In this document: one piece after another, positions 11,628 to 22,935 of the stretch | Layout of the letters: each line of letters starts with the position of its first letter | How positions within the stretch are numbered: the stretch's first letter is position 1 | DNA from: Torreya grandis | Lineage: Eukaryota > Streptophyta > Pinopsida > Cupressales > Taxaceae | NCBI GenBank assembly: GCA_037957365.1 | Contig: JARHVA010002006.1 | Coordinates: forward strand, 2,451,501-2,515,500 | Reading direction: 5' to 3' | Length of the DNA stretch: 64,000 nt | Translations under genes and position numbers: made by a program | Notes under the pieces: model-generated | Told to the model about the DNA's origin: nothing | The model's database searches: none | What the model saw: only the letters and a program-made list of their open reading frames with translations

Positions 11628-11900
11628 TGTCACTAGGTTTATGCATTAGTTCACTACCTAGTGATGTGTATTCATTCCTTTCATCTCCCTTATCCATTTA
11701 CTTAGTTTTACTTATTTACTAACTTTTATCTTTTATTTTGATATTTTTTAAGGACTAATCTATGCATGTTTCACTTGCAGGACACACAATGGAGCATGCT
11801 TCACATACTCATATCCAAATTCATGGGATTCAACTCTTAGATATGTCTAGGTACACTTTTTTTCCTTTAACCTATCCATTTCTCTTTGTAAAATTTATAG
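9230..11900 (+). other. Element D non-coding 3' region
   Basis: There is no recognisable protein over about 2.7 kb. The words gggggcatatac, gggggcacc and ccaggttacatat occur around 9600-9700 and again around 11060-11180, which hints at internal duplication. A purine run with gggggcattaaaagggg sits at about 10596. The stretch ends at a polypurine tract. The (CA) microsatellite is embedded at 11543-11624. Confidence 0.4.
11543..11624 (+). repeat. (CA)41 microsatellite
   Basis: This is an uninterrupted run of 82 bases of CA. It sits in the non-coding 3' region of element D. The Thr-His open frame across it is a by-product. Confidence 0.98.
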
Positions 11901-11917
11901 AATAAAAGGGGGGGAAA
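11901..11917 (+). other. Element D polypurine tract
   Basis: The 17-base purine run (with one internal t near its 5' end) AATAAAAGGGGGGGAAA is directly followed by TGTAATCACC. This is the usual arrangement of plus-strand primer and 3' LTR start. Confidence 0.65.
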
Positions 11918-12650
11918 TGTAATCACCTAAAAAAGACACTTGATTGATAATAGTGATAATTGAGACCACCTATCCCTAGATTATCTCTAGACCTATCATA
12001 GGGCCTATTTTCACACTTATCCAGCCTTCGTGTAGGCCATAGGCATCCCTAGTCATCCCTAAAGTAGTGCCATAGCCTCATTCTTGCATTCTGGCCCTCC
12101 ATTCCTTAGGTTTTGCCACCTGGACACTAGTGCCATAATAGGGACAATAACACCACATGGCATTAGTGTGCCAATATTGGCACTACTTTCCTTTCCATCC
12201 TTTTTCCACAAAACAATATCTTTTATCACTTGTACAAGCACCAAAATAGTATATATACATGACTTTTAGCCCTCTAACCACTAGATGGAAAGGAGATGAA
12301 AATTACACATACAAACCTAGAATAAGTTATGCATAATTAAGGTTATCAATCCCTATTCTACCCATTAACAAGCACACTTTACTACTTGTATCAATCAAAT
12401 GCCCTAGCAACATGGAATATTAGGGTTTAGACACTACCACTAAAATAGGGACACTAGTACCACATGATGCTACTTTCTAATTAGGGAACTACATCTAGAA
12501 GGGGTTTTGACACCTAGATCCTCTTTAAACACTTAGACTAGGATCTACCTTAGTTTTTATCCTCTAGATCATCTGTCTCAGCCATTTTTTAGCTAAATTC
12601 TCATGTACATTATTTATTACTATATTTAGAAAGGTCAAAATTAGCCAATT
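11918..12650 (+). repeat. Putative element D 3' LTR (start clear, end estimated)
   Basis: It begins TGTAATCACC right after the polypurine tract. It contains a possible TATA box (tatatatacatgac, about 12249). No 5' partner remains for comparison because element F occupies that place, so the 3' limit is a guess. Confidence 0.4.
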
Positions 12651-13455
12651 CTATAATAGATCAATGGCTATATTTATTACATATTTATACCCTAATTAAT
12701 ATATTTAATTATTTAATAACATAAGATTTACATTTATTAAGTCCTAAAATTTTAAAACACCTAGCATGACTGACATATCAAAACCAAAATAAATCATCAT
12801 GATATGCAAGTTTTGTTATATGATTCAAAGTTTTTGCATCATCTAGGTAAACTATGAATCTAGTGGAATTATCCTTTTATCATTTATGATATTTATCCAA
12901 TAGATGCCTACAAGTTGAAAATATTAGATGGCCAATTTCTTTCAAGCTATTTTAATGGTAGTCGACTCCATCCCTACTATTCTATGTAACTCTTAAATTC
13001 GTTAAATAATGCATGTGCCACTAGTTTAGTTTAGAAATTTGTTTTGTTTTCAAATAAGATTTGCATTATATGCATACCTTTTTTAATTTGGTTTTGTCAC
13101 TTTTGATTCTCTTTGGTATTCAAAGCTCTACCCTTTATCACTTTTTTAACAAATGAATTTCACTAATTTATGATGTGGAGGACCATGCACATATTTTAAT
13201 GTAGGGTAGATTTGGAGGATAAGTTACTTTAGATAAAAGTACATAAAGAAAAGATTGAGAGGAATTGTGCATGATCAATTAAAATCTTAGGACAAGGTGG
13301 CACATAATATGTGGTGCATGAAGAAAGTGCGTAAGAGGTAGCATGTGACTTAGGAATGTGTAATGAAGATGGCAAAGGAAACATCGTTATAAAGATGGTT
13401 TAAAATATAAAAATTAGTTCCCATGAATAAAATTGGAAATTTGATTTTTTATAGT
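12651..13455. other. No gene; probable 5' LTR of element E
   Basis: This is AT-rich DNA with no coding signal. It lies directly upstream of an E primer-binding site, so its right part should be the E 5' LTR. A short word atgtggaggacc at 13175 recurs at about 17190 in the putative 3' LTR, but similarity beyond that is weak by eye. Confidence 0.35.
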
Positions 13456-13689
13456 TGGCATGCACCATGGGAAAGGAACAACAAATCTCAAAATAAGCAT
13501 GAGACATGCATTTATTAATGGCATGATGGCATAAATGGTAAGCATGTTAAATGAGTGCAAATGTATGACCATTTAAGGTATTAATGGTTGACTTGATGGA
13601 TGAATAGTTAACATAAAACATTTTTTCTACTTATAAAATACCTAGATTTATTTCATTTATTTTTTTACTATTGAAAATTTATCTATTGT

Positions 13690-16600
13690 AAAGCTCAAAC
13701 AAGCTTATAGTGACAAAAAGTGAAGAAAAAATTGAGGCCTATACATTCAATAAAAGTGGAGTGGAAACATGTCGACAAGAGTGGGTTTGAGATAAGTTGT
13801 AGGTTACAGACAATAAGTCATCCATTAGAGGAGGTTAAAGTAGGAATCCAAAGTATTTTGGGTCTAAGAAAAGGAATCAATACACATTCATTTAGGAGAA
13901 TTGGTCAATCACTCATTAACCTTAGGGAACCCTAATTGGTGATGTGGCCGAAGTAGAAAGGAAGAAGATATCCACTACCAATCATTCATAAATTAGAGGA
14001 ATGTGAGGGCGTAGATGAAAGAAGTCATGTTTTTATCTAGGGAGAAGGATCTAGTATACATAGTGTATAGAGTGATGACCTAACAAAGCTGGTAAAAGAG
14101 AAATTTGATGAAGAAGCACCAGAGATTTCATGCATAACAAAGAAGACATCCACAAAATCACCTCCACCATAAATTATAATTAAATAAATGCATTACCCCA
14201 ACACATTTTTATGTGTAGACAACTAGGAATATGAAGTTTCCACTTGTCAAGTCCTAGACTATAATCATCACCAATTTGGTAATGAAGTTGAATTGAAATA
14301 TGACTACCGAGTTGAGTGCTAAAATACAAGAAATGAGATCACTTATGATCTCATATTTTATAACTTACTAGAGGATGCGGGCATACTCCAACTACCTTAC
14401 TTTGAAAAACCCCATGAGTCAATTCAATTCTTGATTTCGTGCATCCATAAAGATTATATCTATTTTTTAGGACATAGAATGATGATTTCCCCTCATTGGA
14501 TCGATAAGGTAACTAGGTTACTCTATTCTAAAATTGATGCCAATGTGGATCTCAATAATCATGAGGCGATTAAAGGAATGGTGATAGTGCTAAAGTATAT
14601 GAAGGAAGGCCATGCCGTGTCTATTACAAGTCTTATAGATCCTACCATTTGAGTAGTTGGGCACTTGGCTATAACCAGGATAGGGTTATAAACAAGTGGA
14701 AGGAGGTGGATATGGCCCACCTCTATGTTGAAATCTAAATGGCCAAGGAGGCCAAGTATAATTATTCATAAGTTTTTGCTAATAAAATTTAAAAAGATGT
14801 TTCCAAGATGTATCACCTACCCAACCAAAAGTTTTCTTGGGGCATAATTCTACTTATTTTTTTATGAGATTGGCATCCTAGAGTATTTTGGAAAATAATT
14901 GAAGTGGGTTTACCAACCTAAGCATAAGTCCCCCATCGAGAGATTAAAATAGTTCACATGTTTTGACACCATCACACCCTTCTACAAGGCAAATATGAAG
15001 GGTTGGTATGAAGGGATGAAGGAAATTTTTGTCTATTTTGGCACATGCCCAAGGATCTACTCATAAAGATGGAAAACTATGCCAAGTTTGATGTTAAACA
15101 ACACTATTCACTCACACAAATCTAGTTGGAGACCACTGATAACTTACCAAGGTGGTTCAAGTTAACTTAGGTCTTCACTAGCAAATATTTCATGGATTGT
15201 GTTAATCACATTCTACATGTGCATTTCGTGAATATTGATGCTAACAAGATTGATGTTGAGATTCACACATTTCATAATCTTTATGTCTATCCATGAAGGG
15301 AATCATATGCAAAGTGGTATGACTTAGGTAAAATTAATATCAATCCATTCAAAATAATCATGCAAAACAGAATCTAGTTGGTCTACTATATGCTTAGGCC
15401 ATGAAGGAAGACATTAGTAAGTTGGGAGGTAGAGAAGGAATCACTCCCCCCAACTAGAAACACATGCATAATAAAAGGCATGAAAGAAGGAGAAAAGGAA
15501 AAGGCCTGAGACCACCAATTTTAGTAGGGCACAAAATTATCCCAAGGTCACTCCCAAATTACAAAGGTAAGCCTCATCACCAAAAAGAGCCCAGGGGCTA
15601 CCTATAAAACAAAAGGATGACATTGTTGCATCCCAAATAACTACCTAAATATATCTTGAGCTTTAAGCTCCCCAAGTGGTGGTTCTTGAAATAGGTAAAG
15701 AATCCCTTAAAATTCACCCTACAAAGGATCCCACTCTTGAGCCTAATGAAAAATATCTTGTTGTTGAGCAATAAATGGACATTAAAATTCCAAACCCTGA
15801 GGAAGAAATAAAAAGAGGAAAAGCCCCCAACATAGATGACCTTGGCACTGGTACCAATGAACAATGGGAAAATAATTCCAAAGTTATAGATCTAGATCCT
15901 GACCCCCAAAAGGGAAAGGAACCTATGCAAGAGGCAAAACAGTAGTAGTAGGAAAATGTGGGTAATGAGGGCCCTCCCACTCACACCATGTTCTAAAAAG
16001 ATATACCATTCAAGTAACTATATTTGTATGAGTATTTAATCAAACATGAGTTCACTAAAAAAAATTAGTGTGAGTTGTATTTTATGATGGAGGTATATCA
16101 TGATGAAGGCCTCTTTGAGCTCCCAAATTCTAGGACCGATATAATCCCATAGGTAGTAGATGTTCTAGACATGCTTTGGGTGGATCCCCTTAAATGTTGT
16201 CTAGTTTAAGTACCCTCATAAAGTTTTCCCTATAGGTTTGTAGGAAAAAATTCTTCTTAGCCATAATGTTGGATAACTTCACCACAAGCATCAGGAGCTT
16301 GTCCACATGTACATTTAAGAACACATGAAATAGTGCAATCTCAAAGAAGAAATTGAAGTACTCAAGAATTAATAGGGTGCAACCAAGGCATCTTGAATTA
16401 GGACATTAGGCCTTTATCAAATAATTTTAAGGAATGGACCAACACTTATAAATGTTATTCTTATTATCTGTGATGCCATCAATAAGTTGGAGATGCTCAT
16501 GGACCCCTTGCTCAAGAAATGCAAAAACTAGGTGAATACTTAACAAGAAACATTATGGGCAACAAAATAGTTTATAGAGGCCATGTGCATTTGTTGAGAC

Positions 16601-17095
16601 TTTTTTAATAAATAAATCACCACTATTACCATAATTGATGGGTTTTTTGTTAACTTGGCATGATTGAGTAAAATTTTGGAAGCACCACTACTGCTTAAGG
16701 AATAATGACGTCAATAATTAGCTAGGAATGCACTAAATATCAAGGACATGGCCCAGTGTGTGAACGTATTCTAAGACGTATAGGAACTAAAAAGATAAAT
16801 AAGTTCCCATTGAAAGTATCTTAATGATAGATTCTTAGCTCTTTTAGGGTAGGTTTAGGTGAAGGTTGGGTCACTCGAGGATGTCCACAAAATTGTAACT
16901 GCTCAGCTTGATATTTTGAAAACTTAAGCAAATGGTTTTATATAGTAATCCAAGGAGATGAAATGATTTAGAGTTGAAGTTTAAGTCATTAATTCAAATC
17001 TTAGAATGGCCCTCAACTAATGGGAGGAGCTCAAGCACCAAGTGTAGTGGGTGGGTCTCAAGTTTTTATTATCTGAGGAAACTATAACATAGTCT
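13690..17095 (+). pseudogene. Decayed reading frame of unknown family in element E
   Basis: I do not recognise this protein. Readable blocks appear in shifting frames: MKKKLRPIHSIKVEWKHVDK (13720), DLIFYNLLEDAGILQLPYFE (about 14350), MISPHWIDKVTRLLYSKIDA (about 14480), NNHEAIKGMVIVLKYMKEGH (about 14555), ANMKGWYEGMKEIFVYFG (about 14990), an acidic/lysine-rich hydrophilic linker around 15600-15950 (IKIPNPEEEIKRGKAPNIDD), and a helix-rich C-terminal third (about 16280-17090). The linker-plus-helical tail resembles the build of a structural or coiled-coil protein, but this is inference. Multiple stops and frameshifts mean it is dead. The primer site before it and polypurine tract after it show that it belongs to an LTR element. 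Confidence 0.5.
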
Positions 17096-17114
17096 AGGAT
17101 AGACTATCAACTTA

Positions 17115-17600
17115 GTAAGGGGTAATGTTGGCCCCTAAATTTTGTAGTAATATATTCTAAGTTTTTTGAAGCCATAGTGTGAATAATAAAGGGTGTGATA
17201 AAAATGTGGAGGACCTTGGCATAGGAGAGAATGGTGTGAGAGAGAATGAAATGGAAGATAATGACACAGTAGAGAAAGATAGGGAAGAACAATAGAAAAG
17301 ACCTTGGCATGGAAGAGTGAGATACATAAAATAAGGAAACAAAGAATGAGGAACATAATATGTGGGATTAAAAAGAGAGAAAGACTAAGACAAGGGCACA
17401 AGAAGAATAGATCATTACAAATTAGTTTGCATAAACATTAGATATTAATAGAAGTGTGAATCTAGCACCATTTCATGATGGAGGAGGAGCATGAACACAA
17501 TTATCTAGCAAAGAAAGAGTATATAGGGGTTGTTGGCCTGAATCAAAAGGACTTAATTATAATGGCTCACCACATATTCTTTTTTTGAAATAGTCATTGG
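17115..17600 (+). repeat. Element E polypurine tract and putative 3' LTR
   Basis: GTAAGGGGTAA (17115-17125) directly precedes TGTTGGCCCCTAAATTTTG. The following 450 bases are purine-rich and non-coding (repeated agagaatg, gaccttggcat). The 3' limit is estimated. Confidence 0.4.
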
Positions 17601-17950
17601 CTTATCATCTATATTGTATTAATGTTATAACTTGAGAGGGTTTAGTTTTATACAAAATACCCCTTAATTTGACTTATGAACTAGTTGTCAATATAGAGAT
17701 ATGGAAAGATTGAGTGTTATTTAAATAAATTTTTAATATTTTCAAATAAAATCAATGGAACCACTACTTAATCTATGAATCTTGATGTGTTGATCTTTTG
17801 GTGTTAAATCTACTTTTATGGTAATCGATAAGAAATATGTGGGTCATGTGAATGAATCAAATATTTAACTCTAAAGTGATGTTTGTAGTGACAATGACTA
17901 TATGTGTTAACCCAACCACCTAAGTATAGATAGATTTATCTATCCACCAC
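17601..17950. other. No feature seen
   Basis: AT-rich sequence without coding signal, between the estimated end of E and the first readable part of B. Confidence 0.4.
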
Positions 17951-19173
17951 CACATTATATGCTGGTGCACTAGCTTGTTGGTTTCTTCCTTCTTATAGGT
18001 ACGTGAATAATACTTAATTGGGTGAAACTAAGGATAAAATAACCCTAGAAGTGATACTTGGGGTTATTTAGAAGAGGGGATTAAAGAACCAAATCAATGT
18101 AGAGTTATATTGCATAGTTTGTTATAAGGCCTTCAGGCTCTATGAAGACTTCTCTAGGCTTATCTAATAATTTTTTGAGTTGTTGTTGTTACAATTTTAT
18201 ATGAGTTTTACATTCTGGTAGTGTGTGTTTTATCATCTATTATGTAGGTGTGTCAGGGTGAACCATTAATGACATAAAATTTTGTGCATGTGAGATAATT
18301 TTTCAACATTATTGGCTAGAGACCAAGGTGAATTTGGTAATGGGAAATGACTCAAATAGGTGGTATAAATGATCTTGTACATGGATAGTCTAACATTGTG
18401 GCTTGGCTTGATATGTAGCTTCATGATCATATAAGTATGGTCTCCCTAGAAAGATTTTGTGGACCTATAGAGGTGCAATTTCAAAAGTGATGTTATCCTT
18501 AATAGGATTTAATTTTTACTAAAAAGTGTACCATTTCTAGACCTATATATCTTTCCCTTGTTGTAACTACCCCAAAGAATATGGTTAGGGTGCACAATAG
18601 TGGTAAGACCAAGGCATTGAGTTTTTGATTGTGTAATGATGTTTACTTGACTACCACTATTAATGATGACATGGAGATGTTGACCCTTCACCTAAAACTT
18701 AGTGTGGAAGATACATTTGTGCTCTTTAGAGATGTCGATTGTAGTGGAGTTAGTGTTTAGACAAGAGGCATCTAGATTAGTGATATCTATTAGTGTGGAT
18801 CCTAATGTATATTGTGTGAGTAAGTATTGATATGCATGGAATTCAAAGTCATCATGGGTGGATGAGTGATGGTGATGACACCACTTATCACTGACCTTCT
18901 TATTGCCTTTGTCTGAAGTAGAAGGTACAAGAACATTTGAGTCTTATGCAATTTTCTTAGGTTACTCACTTTTATGAGAAGGGTAATGATTCTATGTAAT
19001 GGCCTATGATGTGGAGGTGTGTAATGGCTAAAAATTGTGCACTAAATTAGATGAATAGGTGGTACACTGATTCATATTTACCTTAGCTTTGATCTTGGCA
19101 GTGTTGTGATATGCTTGTCCCAAGGTGTCTTAAGTTAAGAACTCCAACTTTACATGGATATAAGGTGAGAATT
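17951..19173 (-). pseudogene. Element B gag C-terminus, protease and start of pol (left half)
   Basis: Read on the minus strand from 19173 downwards, the sequence gives HVKLEFLTLETLGQAYHNTAKIKAKV, typical of the end of a gypsy gag core. A linker follows, then a retropepsin at 18691-18380: LHVIINSGSQVNIITQS (catalytic DSGS changed to NSGS), LGLTTIVHPNHI and LGSYNKGKIYRSRNGTL, as in HPxPYxLGW-type plant gypsy proteases. About 18300-17950 reads like a degraded connector towards RT. The gag begins on the other side of element A (35106-35838), so one gene was split by A. Lineage beyond Ty3/gypsy is uncertain. Confidence 0.65.
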
Positions 19174-20073
19174 CGTAAACATCTAAAATTATCCACCAAT
19201 GGATTTATTCTCAAATTTAGATAATTTTTTACCAACCTCTAAAAATATAGCCTAAGAATCTATAAGAGTCTCAAATTTGGCCCATAAATCAATTAAAATG
19301 AACAAATGCACAAATCATTTAATTCAAAATATTGAAAATGTTCAAAATGCTTAACAAAGATTAATTAAAATCAAATACTAAGCAAATCCTAATCAAAGAC
19401 TAATTGAATTCATCCATGATCAATTAAATCAATTATTAGAAAGAGAAATTCAAGAATCAATAAATATCCTAGGTTGTCATCATTAGCTTTTGTGAGTTGT
19501 CCCAAAATCACAAATATCCCACCCACGTTTATTCCATGTTAATCATGACCATTTGACACATTTTAACCCTAGTGTGGTTAACTAAGCCAACTAAGGTTAG
19601 GATTTAACTCATTTAAAGTAATTTCTAATCCTATAAAATCAATCATAGAGTTCATTTGGAGAGCTTAGATGAGAGTAATGTTATAATGCAAGATTTGATT
19701 CATGAAGCAAATGCATAGTTTTATAATGACAAAATTGAACTAATACAAGCCATTTTCAAATGATATAAAACAACATCAAGCCAAATCCAAGATAACCATG
19801 GTGCTAAGAGGAGATGGAGATAGCTAAGCCCCATTGATGAATACCTTTTGAACACAATCTGAGAAAGCCAATGAAGAGATCTCTTGGAACAATCAAGGAA
19901 GGTAAGGAAATTTGTAATTTCTTTACATTTTAGTTATGTTTTCAATTAGTTTGCTCACTAAGCTCCCCTCATGATCTAAGCCTAGAGATGTTGGCGTATT
20001 TATTGTGTTGATTTCATTATTTTTTGAACTAACACTATACTAACCTCCTCTCTTGAGTTAAATTCATTGATCA
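19174..20073 (+). repeat. Element A 5' LTR (900 bp)
   Basis: It aligns with 34187-35105 along its whole length, for example ccaccaatggatttat near the start and ctaacactatactaacc near the end. The expected TG start is CG here (19174-19175). It ends gatca. Compared with the 3' LTR it lacks a roughly 27-bp stretch and has other small indels. Confidence 0.9.
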
Positions 20074-20077
20074 CAAA

Positions 20078-20096
20078 TGGCATGCCTAGTGGGACC
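20078..20096 (+). other. Element A primer-binding site
   Basis: TGGCATGCCTAGTGGGACC, four bases after the LTR. It differs from the F site by two transitions, one of which is loss of the CpG (ACG to ATG). Confidence 0.8.
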
Positions 20097-22935
20097 ATGA
20101 GCACCCCACATAGTAAGGAGATCATTACGTAGGTCTTAAACTAAGAAATTTATGTTTGAATCTCATGAAAATTGCATTTATAACCTTATTTTGGTCATAT
20201 TTAGTTTTATTTTTATCTCTTGGATCTACATAGAGACTAGCAATGATTAGGTACAACCATTGATGATTAGGCCCTAACTTGAAATGGTTCTACCCAATCA
20301 CCACCGATTCTGTGAGACCATTGATGGTCTGGTTGTAGGGGAGAAATGTCATTAAAGATTTCATTTTGATTCTTTTTGCTAATCATATCCATGATTTTTT
20401 GGTTTTAAAGGCTTTCAAATCATTAAACTTAAGTTTAACTTATAGGTTTTCTTGATCTTTGAACTAACCATTGCTTAACCTAACATGTTTGCCTTTTATG
20501 ATTTTGCCTTCAAGTCAACAGGTATTTATTGATTGGCATAAATTTTACTTGACCAATAGTGGTTACCTATTAACCAACCAATACGATGGCTTGGAAACTG
20601 TGGATGGTCATCTGTGACCACTGACAGTCATTATTTGAAATAAAATAAAAACTCAAGAGTTCAAATTAAAACATCATTTTCCTAATCAAGACATTGCTTC
20701 AAATAAAGGGTTATAATCTAACATTTTCATGTTGAAGGATTGATTTGAAGACAAAATTGCATATTTTTTTTACTAATTAAACACTTTGTTTTGGGTTTTA
20801 AAAATATCTTAGTCAAATCATGCACATTTCAATTTGGGTCTAAAATGAACATGTGAGATCTTAAATATTTGGTATTTGATACCTAAAAAGAATCTAACAT
20901 GCTAAGTCTTAGAAACATTCCAAATTTGGTTCCTAAAACACATGTTTAAATTGTGAACATTTCAAGTTGGTGTTTTAAAATAAACCTAGGATACATCTTA
21001 CACATTTGGACTTTGGGTTTAAAATAAACTAAATGGTCTTACTTAAATTGGTCTTTTGTGAAAATATTCTTTCAATTTTTCACACTTAAGCCAAGGGGCT
21101 AGTAAAGAACAATGTCACATTTGATTTGGTGCTTAAAAATAAAACTTCACTAACAAATTATTTTCAAACCTATTTGTTGATTATTTATTTCACAAAAAGG
21201 ATAACACATGTATGCTCTCCCCCTATCCCCTATAGGGAACTCATGGGATCAAAAGTGCCTTTCCATTGCATTTGGTGCCTAGTCCAAGGAATAGAAAGAA
21301 CATTGCCTAATCTCTCCCAAAAATTACATAGTATTGGGTGATCTAAAATCAACCCTAAAGTCTTTCTATTCATCTTTTATTTTTATGTATTTTGGCTTGT
21401 GAAGGGAGTGTCATTGCCTCTCACAATTTCTCTAGGGAAGCATTGACCTAGGGCTTCATCTTTTGGTAATTTTTAAAATCCTCTCCATGGGGAGTTGAAA
21501 ATTGAGATCGCCCCACTAGAATAATGATTTGAGCAGTTAAACCATCTTTATTAGTGGCAAGCTAAGCCCAAGATGTATGATCAATATGGACATCACACTA
21601 CATTAAATAAGTGATGGATGTTGTGGTTTTGAAAAGGACAAGACATTTTCACAACAAGTTAATTGACGTGGACTCAATTGATGTGTTTTTTCTCTTATGT
21701 ACATACATGAAAGTGTGTACACATGGGATCAATCTAGATGGCTGAAAACTTATAGGTTTTAGTCAACCCCACTTTGCCACACCTTGATAGGATGTTAGGA
21801 TGATATACTTAGTTGTATAATTATCATTTATTCTATATTTCTTGGTGTGTTAGATCTAAAACTTGTTTTTTTTAAACCATGCCATGAATGAGTGTTGTGT
21901 CCAACATTACTCCATTGTTTGAGGAGGTTATGTCATTTATTTGACACCTTGATTTAACTTTAAAAGAAATTGTGTCAAAACATTGAGAGTGGCACTTTAT
22001 TGAAAGAGGTACCATTTTTATACCCAAATCATTCTAAGTCTTTTACCTTATAAGTCTTTGAAACAAAACATTGTCACATCTTTTGGAAGCATAATGCTAT
22101 TACACTACCCAAATTATTTCAAAAGACTTATCTTGTCTTGTATCTCAATTATCATTATTTGAAACCAATCATTTGAGCCTTGTTGGATCTTTGTTTAAGC
22201 ATAGTCATGTGGTTAAAAAAAATTTAGATTGTTGTCATCAAATTCTAGTTTACCATAGTTGAGTCTTTGATTAACTTTTACAAGTTTGAATCTAAACATT
22301 GATTGATTTTTGTTTAGGCCTCAACTCTTAGGGGTTGATACACTGATATTTCTCTTTTGGGTTACATAACTTAGGTCAATCCATTACTCAACTTTTTAAA
22401 CCTTGTTTTTTTTGCCTTTGTTTGATAGAAACAATCCATATTCAAAGTGCCTTTTGTTTTGTGTTTTAAACCAATCAAATCATGTTTATGTCTAGAATCA
22501 AGTACCTAGTCTTTGCCAAACTATTTCAAGTTTATTAGATTAATCATCATCATCCTTTGTTTTAAGTCTAGCTTTTGACACTGCATTTAGCCAAAATTAT
22601 TAGGACAACCTGCTTGAGCATAGATTTTGACTCCACATTTGGACAAAAGACCTAGAAACATTTCCCTTTCCTAGTTTAGACCTATTTGGAAATTAGGGTT
22701 TGACATCTTGTTTTTAGGTCATTTTTCTTGGCCTTATTTGTGTAATACATTTAGTGTTAGACACTTAACATTATAATATTTGTACCCAATCTTTGCATAA
22801 TTTTTTTGGAGATTAAGCTCCACACTTGACCAATTTAGATAACATTTGAACCTTTTGTCTTTTCAAACATAGTTTTTCAGAGTTTACAAAAAACTAATCC
22901 TATCTTATTACAAAACATTTATCATATATTTGACA
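20097..22935 (+). other. Element A leader (2.8 kb, non-coding)
   Basis: No coding signal is present. Loose repeats of words such as accattgatggtct and gtgaccactgacagtc occur at 20240-20640, and of (t)ttgggttttaaaataaac with cacatttca at about 20770-21060. Long leaders occur in Tat/Ogre elements. Confidence 0.5.

Larger units (their letters stand above)
10771..12480 (+). repeat. Dispersed GGGACACTAG..CACCACATGGCAC repeat
   Basis: Related 25-45 bp sequences occur at about 10770-10815, 12117-12190 (two partly overlapping versions) and 12446-12475. Each has gggacactag followed by accacatg(g)cac or a close variant. The first lies before and the rest lie inside the putative D 3' LTR. Confidence 0.5.
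6637..12650 (+). mobile_element. Element D: old gag-protease-only gypsy element
   Basis: On the plus strand a Tat-type gag and an aspartic protease remnant are followed by about 2.7 kb without any recognisable pol domain, then a polypurine tract and LTR start at 11918. No RT, RNase H or integrase motif is seen, so this is either a non-autonomous derivative or an internally deleted copy. Its 5' LTR is missing. Element F begins exactly at 6636|6637, and the first D bases (atgggaccaatt) look like the end of a primer-binding site of the family type. The right end near 12650 is only estimated. Confidence 0.55.
13456..17600 (+). mobile_element. Element E: LTR element with an unrecognised long reading frame
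   Basis: A primer-binding site (TGGCATGCACCATGGGAAA, 13456-13474) is followed by about 3.4 kb of decayed plus-strand coding sequence, then a short polypurine tract (17115-17125) and an LTR-like start TGTTGGCCCC at 17126. No gag core, protease, RT or integrase motif is readable. This fits a non-autonomous element carrying its own protein. The end at about 17600 is estimated. Confidence 0.5.

Noticed and set aside
11465..11722. Thr-His repeat protein across the CA run
   Set aside because: It exists only because the dinucleotide run has no stops; the flanks have no coding signal.
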